A stretch of 64,000 nt of DNA from Panicum virgatum (GCF_016808335.1 NC_053136.1:2958531-3022530), one strand, 5' to 3'; shown: positions 33,675 through 45,775, counted from the first letter of the stretch. Translations and numbers: made by a program. The notes: generated from the sequence alone by a model not told the origin.

Positions 33675-36600
33675 ACATAGCTGCATATGACATCAGGTAT
33701 GCAATGTTGGACTGTTTGCTTTACAATATTTACATCTCTAGAAAAGTATCTCCTTTTAGCATGTAGGTGCAACTATAACAAAGCTCTCAAATATAAATTA
33801 ATCACATGAAATGCTTCTTCAAATGTTTAACATTTCAGATTTTTCTTCAGACCTCCACAATCAACTTCTACAGTTTTTGTTTGAGACCGTTGCCTAAATT
33901 ATTGTTTTCCTCCATGATTCATAAATATCTTTGTGATTCCTAAAACCTGAAGCACTTCTCCAGCCCTTTTCTTTGCATATCCAGTACTATTGATGCATGC
34001 TCGGAAACAGCAAATGGCAAAAAACAAAAGAAAACAAACAATACAAAGAGTGTCAGCTTTTTCTCCCTTGTTTTCTGTAGCACTAGCAAACCTTGACGCT
34101 TGTTGTGATGGATCAGCAAACCTAGTTCATCTATGTTGTCCTTGGACATAGAATTTGTTTGCCGGATTATCAATTGGACAATGCATGCAGCATCTGGGAA
34201 GTAACTGACACTACACTTGTCTGGGTTCTACTAAGAATGTTATGTATGGTTTAATGAGTTGCTCCTACTGAATAATACAATTTTGAATGCCATAACTAGC
34301 TCTTCTGAGGAATTGAGCCTAGCTCAGTTGGTTGGAGGTGTGGGTGTAGACCCCCACCATTCAGGTTCAAGTCCTATTCGACATGAATTTGGGTGCCTTT
34401 TTCTTCTTATTTAGAAAATATGTGTTAGTACCATGGGAGTTTATCGATAAAATTTCATGTGAATACTCTTTGGTTTCCTCAAAGATGGATAGGGATGTTG
34501 CAGTTGCAGATATGAAATAAGATGGGCTACTGATTCCAAGAATTAAATTTAGAAATATTGAATATCGAGGGAAAAATTTTCAGATTCAAAAGGGATGCAT
34601 GCAGTCAATAAATTTGGGTTTCATCCACATATGCTGAAAACCAATTTGATCCAGTTCCTTGGGAATGTTTGCCGAGGCTTCTGATGCCTAGATTACTCTG
34701 TACCTTATTTCCTTGTGTCTTGGAAAGAGGACCTTGTTAATTCAAATTCCCAATCCAAATCTGCAAAGCTTGCATATGATGGTCATGCATAATGCTATGA
34801 TTCATATTTGGTAGTCTAAATTGTTTATTCTGTAAATAAAATGCCCTAAAATACTGCAATGGCAACAATTTAAATGTTGAACGAGGAGTTGCCTTCATCA
34901 ATAGACATGGCATCAATTCTTTGGTCCCTCCTGGGACTATGATTTAGGAAACCTAAATGTCCTCCCTTCCCCTCTCATTCTTCTTTTTTCTTGGAAAAAA
35001 GACAGTGAATGTAAATTGATAGTCTGAAGTATCAGCAGTAATGACGTCTGATAAGTCATAAGTGTGACCACCAATTTGGGAGCTCAATAACAACCAGAAC
35101 AGAAGAACGTGTGGAAGGTTTATGGTGCTGAGCCACTTATGATTTGCAGCTATTTTCAGTTGTACCATGTCATGGTCGGTGCAATGATTATGTTTAAGCA
35201 TGCCATTTAATTTTCTTGAGATAGAGTATTGATGTTCATGATGAGATACTGTTTCCTCTATTATCCAGTACAATCTGCTGGATCAGTATTAACTAGACAG
35301 CTGCAGAATGATGGCCATAGTTGAAGTTATCAGAAATGGATTGGGATACTTGTTTAAGGATTTACACTTTCACATGCCCGATTGTCATCTGTTTCATCTA
35401 TAGAAGTCTTGAATAGTTATGATGCCCTGTTGTTGGGAAATCACTTATATTTGTCACACTTGCCCCGCCACTTTGATATCTGGGGATCTCTTCTATATGT
35501 TTCAGGCACTCTGGCTCGAGTTAACTTTCTTGTGTATTTTTTTTTCCAGGTAAACATCGATGGTGAATGAGGGAAAAGCATACCGGAAACAAATCCTAGG
35601 TTGATGTTGCAAGAAATACATACTTCATTTCCCACTTCAGCCGGAGACATAAATGGGCCTTTGCGTAGCCCATAAACTCTCAAAAAGCAAATCTCTTGCT
35701 CGTTTGAAGCAGTTAGAAGATTCTTTGTTCTCAGTGTAGGCTTGATAGCTTTCAATCAAGATAATGGCATTAATTATCACACATCTCAACATACGAGAAA
35801 GATTATGATAGAAGTGCTAGGGTGCCGGTCTGAATGGACATTTTTGTAAAGTAGTAGCATATTTCTATTATTTCTTTATTCAGGTTCATAATAAATACAT
35901 AACAGCTAAGATGCAAAGGCGCTGTTCGTTTGTACGTGCCTTGCAAAATTTAAATTGCCAAACTTGCAATCTTTTGCATTTGATCATTTTCATTGAATCA
36001 ATCCCTAAATAATACTATTTCAAAACAAAATCAACTAAATAATATACCCAAGAGCTGGATGTGAGCAGTCTGTACACGTTGCACCACTAAGAAAATGGTA
36101 TTGATGCGGACTTATGCTGGATATCTTGACTTTGCTGCCTTCATAATTTGGTCTGCACATGCTAGTCTTGTACCTGTGCATCCTTTTCATTGTTCCTTAC
36201 ATTTTTCTAATTTTTCTATGGTTGCTAGTACCTTGGGACCTGGGATGTGCTGCTGAAATCAGGAGCACGCTTGCAGGAAGGTACTCCTGCCTTGATGCTT
36301 GCATTGTTAATAATACAGCAGGCACCTGAAGGTGGAAATCATTAACAGCCTTGTGGAACCATCTCATGTGCAATAGTTATCAAGATTCTAAATTTCCAAT
36401 CTACTATATTCATAGACCCTGTTTTGAATAAGTGCAATCAAACTTTTTTGGCTTTAAGATTTAATAGTATATTGTTTAGTGAAGGTGAAAGTGAATCAGA
36501 CCCTTGGTGACTTGTAAAAAGAGAATTACAGGCAGTGCTGCCTCAGTGCTTGTCACGTGTGTGAATAGCCATCATGGATCTGCATGAACTTGCTCCAGAA

Positions 36601-37907
36601 AATGCCATGATGTAACCACGGCGACTGTAAGTTGTGTTCTTCTAACTTTTGTTTAATTGAGCTGTCAATTAGCCATGACTCATGAATCCTTGAACTGAAT
36701 CTCCTCTAGTTCCACTTGGTTGGATTGCTGAAGAAGCAACATGTTTTTTGGGCCTCGCTTCCTACCAAACAAAAACTCCAATCCAATCATCTAGTTTCTT
36801 ATATTAGGACAACTGCACTCAACTCGGCCAAAGATCAAGTTGCTTAACTTCCTAGCTCTTGACGAAAGTACCATGTTCTACCATCACCACACTTAAGATA
36901 GAAGGAATCTTTCTCATTTTTCACATCACCAAGGAACTTTATTACTTCGATTCCAAGTTTATTGACCTAGCTAAGACAAGATTCAAGCCTTTGCTGGGAG
37001 TTAAAGACCCACTAATGGGGATCCTAAAGCTGATTGTGGCAAGAGCCTGGAAGGAAGCAACCATGTGTAGCAAGGGGGGAAAAAAAGATGCCACCCACCT
37101 ACAGCTTTCCACGATATGCGAGCATGTAGTAGCTAAATGGCACTGTGATGGTGACGCATGAGCATGGCGATGGATGTGAATTAGAGACAGTGACTTGTTC
37201 GCTTGTTCCGTGTCAAAGAGTCCCAGTGGAACTCAACTCTTTGATTAGGTGGGACATTATGATCATGATTAAATTTGGGCATTGATTAGCTCACTAATAA
37301 ATTCATGCATGAATGCAAATGCCAGTTTGTTGCATGAGATTGCATGCATATGTAGTATGTTATTGAATGGCACAAGTGCACATCAGCACTTCAGCAGTTA
37401 CAGACTAGTTCAATGAGAGCAATGGCCCATGAGATGGTACCTCAGCAGAGTTAGTAGCTCTGGAATTGTCCAATTGAATTTGTTAGCTTTTTGTTAGGTC
37501 CATACCTTCCTCATTTGGCTCTAGGGCCCTCAGTCCGAGTGAACAGTATTGCGGCATTGCCTCTTCATTCGCTACCTAATCACATAATCAAGGGCCAAGA
37601 ACCACTGATTCGCTGCAATAATATTCTACCACCACAGCAGCCAATGAATTTCAAGCAATTTTAAGATGCACAATATTAATATGTGGCGTGAATTTTCTTC
37701 CATCACTGCATACTCTAGTTGACAAACAGACAAAAACATGATTATTTCATAGCTGGGAATGAAAAGGTTGCACCAAAGTCAAGGAGGAAGTTGGTAGAGG
37801 CATGATTGTGATATGGAATGGCAAATTTCACATCAGTGAATACTGCCATTTTTTTAGGGCGAACCATGACATATGTCACATAGCAATCTGTTTCTCTTTC
37901 TAACCTG
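33675..37907. other. Intergenic region after RING-CH gene
   Basis: AT-rich DNA that begins with the 3' UTR of the RING-CH gene. Frames such as 36859-37161 show no family signature. Apart from a SINE, no gene or bounded repeat was recognised. Confidence 0.45.
34315..34405 (+). mobile_element. tRNA-derived SINE
   Basis: GAGCCTAGCTCAGTTGG contains a pol III A box (34320-34331), and GGTTCAAGTCC is a B box (34364-34374). The spacing suits a tRNA head, but no cloverleaf or acceptor stem closes, and a T-rich tail (TTTTTCTTCTT) follows. This resembles grass p-SINE/Au-type SINEs. The exact ends are uncertain. Confidence 0.65.
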
Positions 37908-38242
37908 GGCCGTGTTTGGTTAGTTTTCGTGGATTTACTGTAGCACTTTTGACTAAAAATTTAGAGCGGCAAACAAAGTCTAATTACAAAACCACCTCCA
38001 CAACCCCCCGTGTAAATCGCGAGACGAATCTAATGAGGCCTTTGACCGCGCGATTAGAGGATGGTTACTGTAGCATCGCTGTAGCAAATCATCAATTAAT
38101 TACCACCATTAGATTCGTCTCGAAAAGTTACACTCATCCCTGAAAAGGTTTTGCAAATAGACTTCATTTAGTACTCCATGCATACGAGATTCTCTTTTCG
38201 AAAAACGTGCGCGAAATTTTTTCTCCGTAACCAAACACGGCC
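37908..38242. mobile_element. MITE with GGCCGTGTTTGGTTA termini
   Basis: This 335-bp element has perfect 15-base terminal inverted repeats (GGCCGTGTTTGGTTA) and a 3-bp CTG direct repeat on both sides (37905-37907 and 38243-38245). The interior carries CGAGACGAATCTAATGAGG and its near complement ATTAGATTCGTCTCG. Confidence 0.8.
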
Positions 38243-41155
38243 CTGTACATCTCCTCAATCACTGAATTGAGTTGCTGGTTTCTCTCAGTGAGGGGTCCAT
38301 CATGTGTAGCTTTCAAGCACAGTAGTTTAACAGTGGGTTTGGTTTCCTAGTTTCTGCGATCTCTTGACTCTGTTGCATGCATCTTGATGGGGAGAAAGAC
38401 AGAGATGGCACATGGAATCAAATGAACCATCTTGACAGCTAGTGGTTATACTCCGAAATAGTAACTCTTTTCAAGCAGTTAGTGATTGATTCACTAGTGT
38501 AAGCGTAACTGAACGAGCCAGACACAGAGTTCATTTGGTTTTTTCTTGCTAGACCCAAAATGTGAGAGGGAAAGGGAATGGTAAAAGTTCTGGAGCAGAA
38601 TGGCGATTAATGATGGAACAAAGCATTTACAATATGACAGTGTTGCTTTAATCCTTTCTTGGTAAGGTAGCAGCTGCTTTATCACACTGCATAGCACTAC
38701 ACTGTCATAATAGAGTCAAATTGGTGAGTTGATACTGATGCCTCTAGCCAGTTGGTGTAGATGAATCAGGCCATAGTAGTCACATCCAACAGATACCCAG
38801 AAGCTTCAAATACTCCCAAAGAAAAGTTTGGGTTGTTGTGCTAAACACAGCTAAAGTTATGCTCAATCATGTCCTCCCTACAAACCCTGAAATACGAGAT
38901 TCCTGCTTTTCTAGAATGCAAAGAGCGACTGTTGTCGGAATACGCTAACTTTATTACTGAAAATACCATGAACAGCCTTTCAAGAACATAAAAGTATTCA
39001 TGTAGCAAGGACTTAATCCTTGTACCTTTTGCCCTTCAGTTTGTGCATCCAGTCACAGGCCATGATCTTCATTGGCTGTTCTCCAAATGTCTGTGGAGAG
39101 CACTGGGGGTCACTCTTTTCATACTCTTCCAGGTAAATTCCTATCCCATCCTTTAACCTCCCATGAATGCACGCTGCCACCACGCTTTTGGCATTGCAAC
39201 AGCATGCTTTTGCACACTCCATTTCCCCCCTTGAACACTAGAAACAAAACCCTAAGCTTCCTACAATGACCATTCAACATGCATGGGCCGAAATAATGCC
39301 CGCATTTTCACCTTCCATTTCGGTCATTTAGAGTGTAGTCAAAATCGTACACCGAGGTGAAAAAATGAGGGTAAACCAGCATACTAAGTTTTATAAGTGG
39401 AGAGGAGCATTGCTGCTTTACAGAGCAGTGTGTATGCAGGATCAGCTACATCTGGTACAAAGGCAAGGGGCAATGTGCATGTGAGTGTGTACATCATTTG
39501 GTTTTATCTTTTCCATTTGCAGAAAAGTTGCTCCAAAAACAATGATAAAGCCGGCCGACCAAGCACAGTTCTCTGTTGCCGATGGGCGATGGTTACCTGC
39601 AACATGGAATGCAAGGGAATCAGACAAATGCAATCAGATTCTGCCAATTGTCTGTACAATTCTTAGGTAGAATCAAATGGTTCGTGTCTGCGAATTTTTA
39701 ATCCGCGCGCTTTATGCTCTTGGGGAAAAGCAATATGAAATTCGCCAGAATTCAGCACCAGGTGCAGTTATACATCCAGCATTAACAGAGGATCTTCTTT
39801 ATAAAGCATGTTTCATAATAAGTTCAGGAAGTTGTTCCTTGCCTCTTTCAGTTTCAAAACCTAACAAAAATGCTACTTTCAACCACTCAATAAATTCCAC
39901 GCACCCTTTCTGAAAACAAAGAAATTTCACGAACCTATCCACGATATTATTTTTCTTCAAAAGGAAAAGAGAGCACCCAAACGCTACATAATTTCAGGCA
40001 TAAAGCCTTTTATGGAAAGCCATACATATTGGATTTTACGCACTTAAACAAATTTAAATTAACAAATTACTTATCCTTTGCAATTAACAATGACTGAATC
40101 TAACCTAAGGGGCCTGTTCAATTACTGACGGGGCAATGTGACTGAACATGAACACAGCAGCCTTTGTCTGCAGCCTTCCCCGTATGAGTGCGAAGAATCA
40201 GGCCACATGGGCATAGGAGACACAAAGCCAGACTAATGCATGCATAACCCATGGTCTTAACTCATAACCAAGTATTCAAGTGGGCACAAGTACAATTCTG
40301 CCTTGGTTTCCGCAAGAAGGAATCCAGAGATCATATTTTATTTTTTTCAGGCCATATGTGCGCGTGAGGAATCGTGTTTGCGCTAATCACTGTCGGACTA
40401 GTAAGATCTGAGCTACTAAGCTACTGTTAAGAAATTCCTATCATTGACAAGAACTAGTCTTATATATACCGCATTATGCGCACTTTGTGCTATATAATTT
40501 TGATCTTTATTCTATGGAGAACTGTTAAGGCGTCCTTTATTCCAATTCCTTATTCGGTTACTTGATTTTTACTCTTAAATTTCAAAAAGCTTTTATTCTG
40601 CATAACCTTTGCATCTCCAGATTAAGATGTTTCTAGGCTTTTTAGTCATATTTGTGCTGCAAAGCCATTTTTTTAAAAAATGATTCCACTATTTTTCTCA
40701 TATTTTTCGATAGTATTTGTCTGAAATATATAAGATGCAAATGTGTCAATCCCAAAAGAAATTGAAATACCCCAGTCCCCTGACCACTGATTGTAGCATT
40801 TGGAGCAGTGTCTTGTCAGGTTTCCCTAGTCTCATCTCATGTATGTGGCATGAACCTGCCCTTGGACCCAAGTGAACTATGATCCAAAAGCAACAATCAA
40901 CGGCATTGAGATTCTTTTCCTCTTTTCCTTTCATATTTTGTAAATTGCAAGTGCCAGATGTGTAATCGCAGAGGCAACTCGTGTTAAGGTACAAAACACA
41001 AGGAGTAAATTTTCCCTCATATCTCCAATCTCCACACATTTTATATGTAAAAAACAGTACTTTGAAACACCAAGTGGTGTTAAAGTAATGCCACAAGAGT
41101 AGCTGAAGAATCTTGAGAGATACTACCACCAAGAAAACAAAACTCCACTGTTATG
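38243..41155. other. Intergenic region
   Basis: AT-rich DNA without a recognised gene except the doubtful small frame at 39013-39222. No bounded repeats were seen. Confidence 0.4.
39013..39222 (-). CDS. Small hypothetical protein, doubtful
   Basis: A 69-aa frame begins MECAKACCCNAKSVVAAC and ends WMHKLKGKRYKD. It has a Cys cluster at the start and a basic end. I recognise no family. No TATA box or intron supports it, so it could be a chance frame or the last part of a lost gene. Confidence 0.22.
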   Translation of the reverse strand: MECAKACCCNAKSVVAACIHGRLKDGIGIYLEEYEKSDPQCSPQTFGEQPMKIMACDWMHKLKGKRYKD

Positions 41156-41502
41156 GGCCATGTTTGGTTGGAGGGTGGAAAAAATTTGATGAGAGAGAAA
41201 CGATGCTTTGACTACTAATTAGGGGTATTAAATAAAGTCTAATTACAAAATTACCTCCACAACTGTGGTACTGTAGCAGTTGCTCTAGTTAATGAGGTCT
41301 TTGACCGCATGATTAGAGGATGATTGAGCTCGGTTACTGTAGCATCACTGTAGCCAATCATGATGAAATTTGGCTCATTAGATTCGTCTCGAAAAGTTAC
41401 ACCCATTCCTAAAAAGGTTTTGCAAATAAACTTCGTTTAGTACTTCATGCATGGATTCGTCTTTTAGTGCAAAAGTTTTCGTGGAATCATCCAAACATGG
41501 CA
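41156..41502. mobile_element. MITE related to the 37908 copy
   Basis: The ends GCCATGTTTGG and CCAAACATGGC are inverted repeats. ATG occurs on both sides (41153-41155 and 41503-41505). The interior shares ATTAGATTCGTCTCGAAAAG with the 37.9-kb copy and carries a small internal change near 41260-41290. Confidence 0.7.
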
Positions 41503-41777
41503 ATGGCTCTCCAGGGGCCATTTCCTAATATATCTACAGACACCCCAATTTTCCTGCTGCAAGCAACATGCACTGCATTATAGAAAAACAAAATGCAGAA
41601 AAATATACACACCAGCTATAGCCTGATCAAGCAGAAATATGGGTAGGTAATTCACTTGGCCATGAAGAAAAAAAACTTGAGAAATGTACCATTTATTTAT
41701 AATGAACTACACAGTCCAAACTAATCATGCCCATGTCAGGGCTTCGGGAGGGATTTGTGCATTCACATAGAGAACAA

Positions 41778-42206
41778 TCAGGCTAGCACCAATGCTGATG
41801 AATCTGAAATCTCAAACAGTCTGTAAGGTTTTTTTCTTATCCACCGACTTCCGGATGATCGTCGGCGCATCTGCCACCGTCCACCGACCGCCCCAACGTC
41901 TACACCGGAAGGACCGGAGATGGAAGAATATTCCGGCGGTTCTTCACATATCTTCCTCTGTGGGTGGAGATGAGGAAGGGCTGAGGCTTGGGCTGCAAGA
42001 TGGTGAGGTGAGATGAGGGTGACCACCTCCTCCTTGGCTTTGATTCCCTCCCCTTTGCAGAATGGCTTCTGCAGCAATCCCCTCTGTGTGAGAGCTGGCT
42101 CTACTCCATCAATGTAGCTACCTCCCAGCCCCAGGCATTGCATGTCCATTGCACCAATTGCAATTGCAGTGCGGTGGTCCATTCCATTGCATGCCATAGT
42201 GACCAT
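41778..42206 (-). CDS. Hypothetical protein, about 142 aa, doubtful
   Basis: An open frame from the ATG at 42206 reads MVTMACNGMDHRTAIAIGAM at the start and ends FEISDSSALVLA. It is longer than most chance frames in the surrounding AT-rich DNA and has a Pro/Ser-rich middle. I recognise no domain. A MITE (42213-42581) starts immediately upstream, which would separate it from any promoter. Confidence 0.28.
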   Translation of the reverse strand: MVTMACNGMDHRTAIAIGAMDMQCLGLGGSYIDGVEPALTQRGLLQKPFCKGEGIKAKEEVVTLISPHHLAAQASALPHLHPQRKICEEPPEYSSISGPSGVDVGAVGGRWQMRRRSSGSRWIRKKPYRLFEISDSSALVLA

Positions 42207-42212
42207 ACAAAA

Positions 42213-42581
42213 GGGGGCGTTTAGTTCCCAAAAATTCAAAAGGGGGCGTTTAGTTCCCAAAAATTTTCACCTCGAAATTTGTGACTTTCTCTTTGAATAC
42301 ATGCATGGAGCACTAAATATAGTTAAACAACAAAACTAATTGCATAGTTTGGATGTACACGACGAGACGAATTTTTTGAGCCTAATTAGTACATGATTAG
42401 CCATAAGTGCTACAGTAACCCACATGTGCTAATAATGCGGTCAAAGGCCTCAAAAGATTCGTCTCGCGGTTTCCAGATGAGTTCTAAAATTAATTTTTTT
42501 AATTAGTGTCCGAAAAACTCTCCCGACATCTAGTCAAACCGTTGATGTGACATAAAAAAATTTGGTTTGGGAACTAAACGG
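42213..42581. mobile_element. Tourist-like MITE with duplicated left end
   Basis: This copy is of the same family as 26601-26945 but reversed: it carries CTCTCCCGACATCTAGTCAAA and ACAGTAACCCACATGTGCTA. The terminal 29-base unit starting GGGGGCGTTTAGTTCCC occurs twice in tandem (42213 and 42242). The right end stops at AACTAAACGG without a clear duplication. Confidence 0.7.
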
Positions 42582-42721
42582 TGATCTGCAGTTGGTGATC
42601 TGCATTATACTTGTCAGTGGCCATTTGGGGATTGGGAGTAGTTGGTGATCTGCAGCTCCAGTTATAGCCACTGCAAGATCAGATTCGTGTGTGTGTCAGC
42701 AGAATCATCAGAGTGCAGCAC

Positions 42722-43006
42722 GGGTGTGTTTAGATCAAAAAAACCTCCCAACATCCAAATTTTCCATCACATCAAAATCACATCGAAACATTAAATATAA
42801 CAAATAACACATGCATGGAGTACTAAATGTAGGTAAATAAAAAAACTAATTGTATAATTTTGATGTACGTTGCGAGACGAATCTTTTGAGCCTAGTTAGG
42901 TCATGGTAGGACAATATTTACCACAAACAAATAAAAAGTGATACAATATGCTACAGTGTCCGATGTGACTTTTTGCATCCCCTTTTCCCTCCATCTAAAC
43001 ACAGCC
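42722..43006. mobile_element. MITE with GGGTGTGTTTAGAT terminus
   Basis: A 285-bp element whose left end GGGTGTGTTTAGAT pairs with the right end ATCTAAACACAGCC. CAC occurs on both sides. The interior shares GAGACGAATCTTTTGAGCCT and AGTTAGGTCATGGTAGGACA with the next element. Confidence 0.72.
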
Positions 43007-43106
43007 CACGTGAGCTGTGGTCTGATGAATGGAATGCAATGCAGTGCAATGAAATATCTGTGTGCTGTGGGACAGAGAGACAGAGAGGTGAGCTGATCTA
43101 CATGAG

Positions 43107-43371
43107 GGCTGTGTTCACTTCTAAAATTTCTCTTTCCAAACTTCACTATTCACCTATCACATCAAATTTTTTACCTCATGCATGGAGTATTAAATGTAGA
43201 TAAATAAAAAAACCAATTGCATAGTTTTATGTACACGACGAGACGAATCTTTTCAGCCTAGTTAGGTCATGGTAGGACAATAATTATCACAAACAAACAA
43301 AAAATGCTACAATATGCCACAGTGTCCGATATGACTCTTTTTACCGTTATTTTACGCATCTAAACACGGCC
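43107..43371. mobile_element. MITE, sister of 42722-43006
   Basis: A 265-bp element from GGCTGTGTT to AACACGGCC with GAG on both sides (43104-43106 and 43372-43374). Much of its interior matches the neighbouring copy in the same orientation. Confidence 0.72.
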
Positions 43372-44285
43372 GAGATGGCACCGATGGCTAGGCCAAGGCT
43401 ACCACTAGTGCTACTGCCATTTGCTTGCAGGGATCACTGTACTGTGTACCAGTGTACAACAGTGCTGGTCCATGACAACTAGAAAGTGGTCTTCTGGTAC
43501 AATCAAGCTCTCAAGAACAAACAAACAGAATACACAGTGGCTCAAAGTGGGGGGAGAACAAAGAGGGTAATTTGGAGAATCTCTTTCTCTCCGCACAATG
43601 GCCATCAGTACTGTACTCAGCCAAATCCACAAAAAGAAAGTGAAATATAAACGAGCCAGTTATTCCATTCTATTCCAACCATAAAGACTGGCTGTTATCA
43701 CTCTGATTATTCCCACTACCTTAAGGAATATTGAGGGGAATTTTCTGCAGTGAATAGTAGATAATATGCTCTGCACCACTTGCCCATGGGCAGCACACCA
43801 TAATTCAGAGACACAGGAAAAGATAAATCTTGCTCTAAACAAAGAAGTGAAAGAAATTGATAGCACTGAACCGAACAGTAAAAATGATGCAAGGAACAGG
43901 TAGAGTAAACTGTAAAATATATATTGCACTTCCTTTGTTTGAAGGAGAAAATACTAGTAGAGTTACTGCTCTGTAGAGAAAATACATAGTGGAGTGGCAC
44001 AGTACATGAAAACAGTGACCAGAGCAGAACTCAGAGTTACATATGGTAATTAGTAGTGGTTCATCAACCTTAATCTCAGCAGCTAGCTTAGTTAATTAGG
44101 TGCAGTTGCTCAGTTGCCTACCTCCAGCACAATACAGTGACAGTAAATTCCACGGCTCACCACCTTGTGATCTGATTTCAGTTCCATCTCACTAGCAAAT
44201 TACTAACCTGAAATACCAAAAGCAAAAAAAAAAATCTTTTTTCCTTCTTGATGCTTTGTGCTGCCATGGTGATTCCAGTCTTGAG
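43372..44285. other. Spacer downstream of bZIP gene
   Basis: AT-rich DNA that must include the 3' UTR of the minus-strand bZIP gene. No other gene was seen. Confidence 0.45.
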
Positions 44286-44804
44286 CTAGCAGAGCGGGAA
44301 CATCTCCGGGCAGGATCTAAGGAGGTCGTCGAGGGCGGCGGCGCCATCGAAGGCGAGGTAGGGGTCTGAGGACGCGGAAACGGCGGAGGCGGCGGCGGTG
44401 AGAGAGACGGCGACGGCCCCGGCGGCCGCGGCGGCGTTGGTGTTCATGCAGGCGAGGATGTCGTTGAGGGAGGCGAGCCGCGCGGCGAGCTCGGCGGCCT
44501 GGGTGCGGAGGACGGCGTTCTCGGCGTCGACGGCGAGGAGGCCCTGCGTGGTGAGGCCGAGCGCGGTGGCGACGTGCGCGTTCTCGCGGCGCAGGTGCGC
44601 GGCCTGCGCGGTGAGGTCGTCGAGGTGGCGCTTCTTGCGCATCCGCGAGCGGCGCGCCGACTCGCGGTTGGAGAGCATCCGCTTGGCGCGGCGCTGCTCC
44701 ATGAGCGCGCGCAGCTCCTCCTCCGTGCCAGCGCCGGCGGCGAGGGCCGCGGTGGTCGCCGCGGAGAGCGAGCCCGAGCTGCCGCTCCCGCTCGAGGAAG
44801 CCAT
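44286..44804 (-). CDS. Group S1 bZIP transcription factor
   Basis: This intronless gene encodes 172 aa, beginning MASSSGSGSSGS as in bZIP11/bZIP53-type proteins. The basic region has the invariant N-x7-R (NRESARRSR, Asn at residue 46) and is followed by a leucine-type zipper with heptad positions in LDDLTAQAAHLRRENAHV and onward. The protein ends CPEMFPLC. Group S1 factors dimerise, often with group C bZIPs, bind ACGT-type sites in the nucleus and reset metabolism in low-energy states. An in-frame TTG at 44852 would add 16 residues, but the ATG at 44804 fits the family start. The leader carries the sucrose-control uORF, which confirms the subgroup. Codon use is very GC-rich and the region after the zipper is Ala-rich. 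Confidence 0.93.
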   Translation of the reverse strand: MASSSGSGSSGSLSAATTAALAAGAGTEEELRALMEQRRAKRMLSNRESARRSRMRKKRHLDDLTAQAAHLRRENAHVATALGLTTQGLLAVDAENAVLRTQAAELAARLASLNDILACMNTNAAAAAGAVAVSLTAAASAVSASSDPYLAFDGAAALDDLLRSCPEMFPLC

Positions 44805-45237
44805 CGCTGGCGCTGCTGCTTGCTTCCTTCCGAGAACTGGCGTTTCTTGCAAGAACAGAGCAGAGCAGAGCAGAGCAGCTCCCTGCTCCTTGATTCCTTC
44901 TTCTTCCTTATTACACGCTACTAGCAGAGAAATCGAAGCTCTTCTTTTTGCTGTCCTCGATTTCCTGTTGCTGGTAAATTAGGGGACAGGACAGGACACT
45001 ACTGAAGATCGTGGGTAGCAGCAGTAGGGAAGTGCATGCAAAGCTAAAGCTCGAGAAAGCTACTAGTTGTATAACTGAAACAGAGACGACGACAGGAAGG
45101 GCGACAGAGGAGGAGGAGGGCGATGCTACTAGAGAGGAAGAGAGGACGAGGAGGGGAGGACGACGAAGACGACGGCGGCGAAGGAGAAGGAGGAGGGAGG
45201 GAGGGGAGGGAGGGGCGCGGTGACGGGGGCGAGCAGT

Positions 45238-45363
45238 TTATGAGAAGACATAGAACCAGTAGAGGAAGACGACGGAGAAGGACTGGACGAGGTGGGTGCG
45301 TCGCCGGAGTGTGGAGTTGATCATAAACCCCGAGAGGAGGATCTCACTGATCACAGGCGACAT
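45238..45363 (-). CDS. Sucrose-control uORF (SC-peptide) of S1 bZIP
   Basis: A complete 41-aa frame lies in the leader about 430 bases upstream of the bZIP ATG. It begins MSPVISEILLSGFM and ends THLVQSFSVVFLYWFYVFS before TAA. This matches the conserved SC-peptide of group S1 bZIP mRNAs. In the family, high sucrose makes the nascent peptide stall the ribosome and represses translation of the main frame. The conserved C-terminal YWFYVFS core, where stalling depends on residue identity, is present. The frame is shorter than usual gene-finder limits. Sucrose response of this copy is inferred from the family. Confidence 0.93.
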   Translation of the reverse strand: MSPVISEILLSGFMINSTLRRRTHLVQSFSVVFLYWFYVFS

Positions 45364-45504
45364 CAATAAGGAACTCTAGGACGAATGGCAGCATGTGCTT
45401 CCCCCGCTGTTGGCTCCGATTGGCACTCCCAATCGGAGCAACCGGCCCGCGGCTTCGGCGGCGGCGGCGGCGAGGTGTGGAGGCGGTCGAGCGGGGCGGG
45501 CCGG

Positions 45505-45513
45505 CCTTATAAA
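45505..45513 (-). promoter_or_regulatory. TATA-like box of bZIP gene
   Basis: On the minus strand the sequence reads TTTATAAGG, about 145 bases upstream of the uORF start and about 700 upstream of the bZIP start. It would give the long leader expected for an S1 bZIP mRNA. Confidence 0.55.
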
Positions 45514-45775
45514 GCGGCGGCCGGAGCTGCTGCAGCACCCGATTCGATCGGTGGTGGTGGTGGTGGGCGGTGGCTGGGTAGCTAGGCTAGGTGCTGGGCT
45601 CCTCGCTGCTCCTGCCGGTGGGGGAGATCAGAGATGCCCGCGCATCTGCCGGGAGGAGGAAGAGGGGAGGAAGGAGAGGGAGGAGGAGGGGGGGTTGGCG
45701 CAGCGACGACGCGGGGATTTATAGCCACGGGGAATGGGGGAGGAGGGAATCCCTTTCCGGGGATGTAGTCCAGGT

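Noticed and set aside
34315..34390. tRNA gene
   Set aside because: A and B boxes are present, but acceptor and anticodon stems do not close. A SINE explains the sequence better.
45344..45538. 64-aa frame overlapping the SC-uORF
   Set aside because: It is in another frame and low in complexity at its start. The conserved peptide is in the 45238-45363 frame.
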